A stretch of DNA of 64,000 nt from Perca fluviatilis. Its lineage: Eukaryota > Chordata > Actinopteri > Perciformes > Percidae. Location of the stretch: assembly GCF_010015445.1 (NCBI RefSeq), contig NC_053114.1, positions 32,854,525 to 32,918,524 on the forward strand, written 5' to 3'. A program made the position numbers and the translations under genes. Below, one piece after another: positions 61,341 through 64,000 of this stretch. Every line of letters begins with the position of its first letter. The first letter of the stretch is position 1. The notes under the pieces are model-generated. The model worked only from the letters and a program-made list of their open reading frames with translations. It searched no databases and was not told the origin of the DNA.

Positions 61341-63199
61341 AATGAAGACTCTGCCTTTTAAACTGGGCTTTAATGATTTATTGTATCTTGTAAAGGATGT
61401 ACTCGTCTCTGTGGCTGCATGTGTTTTTTATAGGCTCGTTTGTTAGGATGGGTTTAAAGAGGACATCAGCCCCCCCATTTGTTCCAGCCATCACAAGATG
61501 CAACCCATTGTGTTGTGAAATGTGGCCAAAAATGTAGTTGTTTTGTCTAATCAAGTCAATTAATGATAGTAACTTATGCAACTCCTAGTTACAGTTCTTA
61601 GTTTATTTTCACATCCATGTCCGTGGGGTCGGGGTTAATGCAAAGTGACCAGGCAGTCTAACAAGAGCACAGCGGTATCTATCATACTCAACGGTGGAGC
61701 ATGAAAGTGGTATTTGATTCAAGCTGCTCTGCTATGCCGCGACTGCTTGGCAGCTGGTGGTTTCCACGACCACCATGGCCTGACTGAAACATTGGACGAG
61801 GTCCCATCCTCAGTAGGCTTCCCTGGAAACCTTGTTTAGAGTACATTGGGGGTCTCCGATCGTTCATTTAAGTTATTGTTTCAATTCAATGGATTTTTAG
61901 ATTTAATAAAGAGGGAATTGGCTTGAACTTGCTGAGTGTGCAATAGCATGTGGTGGTGTTCAGTGTCATGTAAAGCCAGTCCTGCTGAGTGGCATCCTCA
62001 CCTTTTGATGACAGTTAGAGTTTAGCCTCTTGTCCCTCAGCTCTCTGTTTTCTTGTGAAGGCTGCTCTGTTCAGCTCTTTAAATGGTGGCAGAGGGAAGG
62101 AGTTCTCTGACATGACCTGCCTTTCAGGGTCAAACATTTTAAGGGAATTCTCCAGGGTGGCATTTCTCCTGGGGAAGAGTGCTGGTTAATGAATAACCTA
62201 AAGGAAATGGGTGATAATGCACAACATTTGGTTGGAAATGCTGGCGTTAATGGCGAGTAGAATTGTCAACCGCCCTCCAAATCTTGCTAATTTATCGTAA
62301 AAAAAGGTGCTCATGCTGACATTATAAACTCTTTCAATGGTTAATAGATTTTTGTTACAATCAGTAAATTTAAATTTCCTCTTTTTGTTACAATGTAATT
62401 GTCTGCTAGGGATATGCTTTTGCCATTCTCGGTTGTTATTGTATGACGGCTGCTTTGAGGATGGTACGGCGGGGCAGACTTGCCATCATTTCATTTAGTG
62501 CTACAGAGGAGAGGGAACATTTGTAAATGCAATTTCCTTGGACTATTAATGCAGCATAGGCTTCAGAAAGCTATCACTTGAAATGGTATGGAAATTTGTT
62601 TTAAGGCTGTAAGGAACAGTTCAGATAATCCCCTCATTTCCAATTTTTTGTCTTGCAGTGCCATTCTCTGGCATAAACCCTGAGTTCCAAAATAGTCAGT
62701 GGTATATAAGGCAACAGCCTTTCTTAACCTTGTGGTATAAAAATAAGTTGTCCACAAAAAAAACGTATTTCATAATGAATTCCAGCGCTTCTGCTCCAAT
62801 GGCAATTAACTGAAGACAAATACAGTTTTTTGTACCTTTTTTTTATGCTTATCAGAGAGCCTATGTAACTCTCTCCCTTCATTGTTTCTCACATTAGTTT
62901 ACAGTGTTTAGCCACAGGGCAGTAGCACACTCACACAGGGCCCCCCTCACAAGCTAAACAACCTGAGTGTAAACCAAATGTAAACACATTGTTGCCTCTC
63001 TACTCCCACCCCCAACTTGGCTGGATGGGTTTGATTCCATTCATGGAACTGGGAGTCGGCCTGAAGAGGGACGAGGGTCTGTGTAATTGAATTAGTAGCT
63101 GTGCCCCCCTTCTCTGGAAGAGCAGGACTAATCATTGCGAATCTTTGCCCTCCCAAGGGAGTGTCGAATAGTTGCCTTGTATAGAAGAGAGACAAGAGT

Positions 63200-63262
63200 T
63201 TCTCTCTCTCTCTCTCTCTCTCTGTCTCTGTCTCTGTCTCTGTCTCTCTGTCTCTGTGTGTG
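63200..63262. repeat. (TC)n / (TCTG)n microsatellite
   Basis: Pure TC passing into TCTCTG hexamers and a short TG run. Confidence 0.92.
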
Positions 63263-63702
63263 TGATTTCCAGAGATTGTCTGTCTACCTAGACCAGATAA
63301 ATGGTGCGTCTGGACACAGGGATCCTGATCCCTTAACCTCTGATGGGGAGGCTATGCAACAACTGTGTGTGTGTGTCTGTTCGCATGTGATGCAAAGCGA
63401 CAGCTGTTCTCCAGATGTCCTCAAGTCCCCCCCCCAAAAAAGGGGAAAAAAGAACTCATGAAAGAGAACCTAAACCCCAGAGAGGTATAGATGAGGCTCA
63501 GGGAAAATGTACTGTAGTTAGCTATTTGTTCACTTGTGAGTCACATTAGGTCTTCATTCATATAGGACCTAGTTTCACTGTGCGTGGGTGTTAACAAGCC
63601 TGCTGTTTGGCATATAGGGAAATTAATATTTTGAAAGCGCATGCATTTTTATATATTCCTTTTATTTCTCCCAGCTGAAACAATTCATTGATTGAATCAA
63701 TT

Positions 63703-64000
63703 AGGGGTGTGACGAGACACTCGGCTCACAAGAAGAGAAGAGACATGAGATTGTTTTAAAGCTACATTGTGTAAGAATTTCTCCCATCTTGCGGTGAAAT
63801 TGTATATGACAACCAACTGAATATTACTTTCTAGCCCCCCTCCATTCGGAGCGCATTTTAACTCCTACGGTGGCCATATTATTCCAAGAAGTACGACTTC
63901 GTCCGTGAGTGTTCCTTCCAGTGTAATTATAGTTTTACGTTATTTTGGTACCATTTCATTGCTAACATCAGCTATTAGGGTTCCCAAACATATGCAAGTT
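63703..64000. repeat. Dispersed repeat truncated by the window edge
   Basis: Begins AGGGGTGTGACGAGACACT with GAGACATGAGATTG, a repeat start familiar in fish genomes. It appears to be interrupted by a second repeat beginning TTTAAAGCTACATTGTGTAAG. The right end and target duplication lie outside the window, so the class cannot be set. Confidence 0.4.

Larger units (their letters stand above)
43961..64000. other. Region without recognised coding exons (possible large first intron)
   Basis: 20 kb with no ORF resembling a known protein, apart from transposon remnants. It contains TG microsatellites, the nested transposon at 47015-49636, the hAT MITE at 53148, a TTAA MITE at 56015, the Kolobok-like element at 56852 and candidate regulatory sequence near 61.1 kb. 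I see nothing definable in 44820-45830, 49640-53140, 53720-56010, 58100-60540, 60850-61050 or 61340-63190. Confidence 0.5.

Overview
The window looks like nuclear DNA of a teleost fish, probably a percomorph. Genes are sparse and intron-containing, with vertebrate splice sites. Long (TG)n/(CA)n microsatellites are very frequent, and there are many small DNA transposons (hAT, PIF/Harbinger, Kolobok/piggyBac-type TTAA elements), tRNA-derived SINEs and an L2-type LINE tail. No operon, CRISPR array, phage or bacterial gene is present.

Two genes are recognisable. On the minus strand lie the first three coding exons of nfatc3, the calcineurin-regulated transcription factor NFATc3: exon 1 at 30940-31030, exon 2 at 9986-11168, exon 3 at 3012-3174. 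The splice phases fit and join to an N-terminal product of 479 residues, which ends inside the Rel-homology domain; the remaining exons lie beyond the left edge. Intron 1 is 19.8 kb and intron 2 is 6.8 kb. On the plus strand, about 6.1 kb from nfatc3 exon 1 and divergent from it, is the single-exon gene ddx28 (37161-38861), a complete 566-residue mitochondrial DEAD-box RNA helicase with all core motifs. The two genes do unrelated jobs (calcium-controlled nuclear transcription; mitochondrial ribosome and RNA-granule biology). Their proximity matches vertebrate synteny: in human, DDX28, DUS2 and NFATC3 lie together, but I see no dus2 exon between them here.

Region by region: 1-3011 is nfatc3 intron 3 with a 6-bp-TSD hAT-like element and two SINEs. 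3175-9985 is intron 2 with three intact-ended transposons, one carrying a BED zinc finger and one a RecQ-like helicase fragment. 11169-30939 is intron 1 with further hAT, Harbinger and TTAA elements, and a 22.2-24.35 kb patch with three short unexplained exon-like ORFs. 30900-31640 is the nfatc3 CpG-rich promoter. 31640-36900 is repeat-bearing intergenic DNA. 39000-43000 is intergenic with two TTAA elements. 43000-43950 is a CpG-rich block with good splice donors, probably the 5' end of an unidentified plus-strand gene. 44000-64000 has no recognisable coding exon; it holds a nested 2.6 kb transposon, a second copy of an hAT MITE, a THAP-carrying Kolobok-like element at 56852-58087, several microsatellites and candidate conserved non-coding sequence.

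The best-supported unusual content is transposons with precise target-site duplications that carry fragments of host-type domains (BED, THAP, RecQ helicase, HARBI1). I did not find a convincing new multi-gene system.
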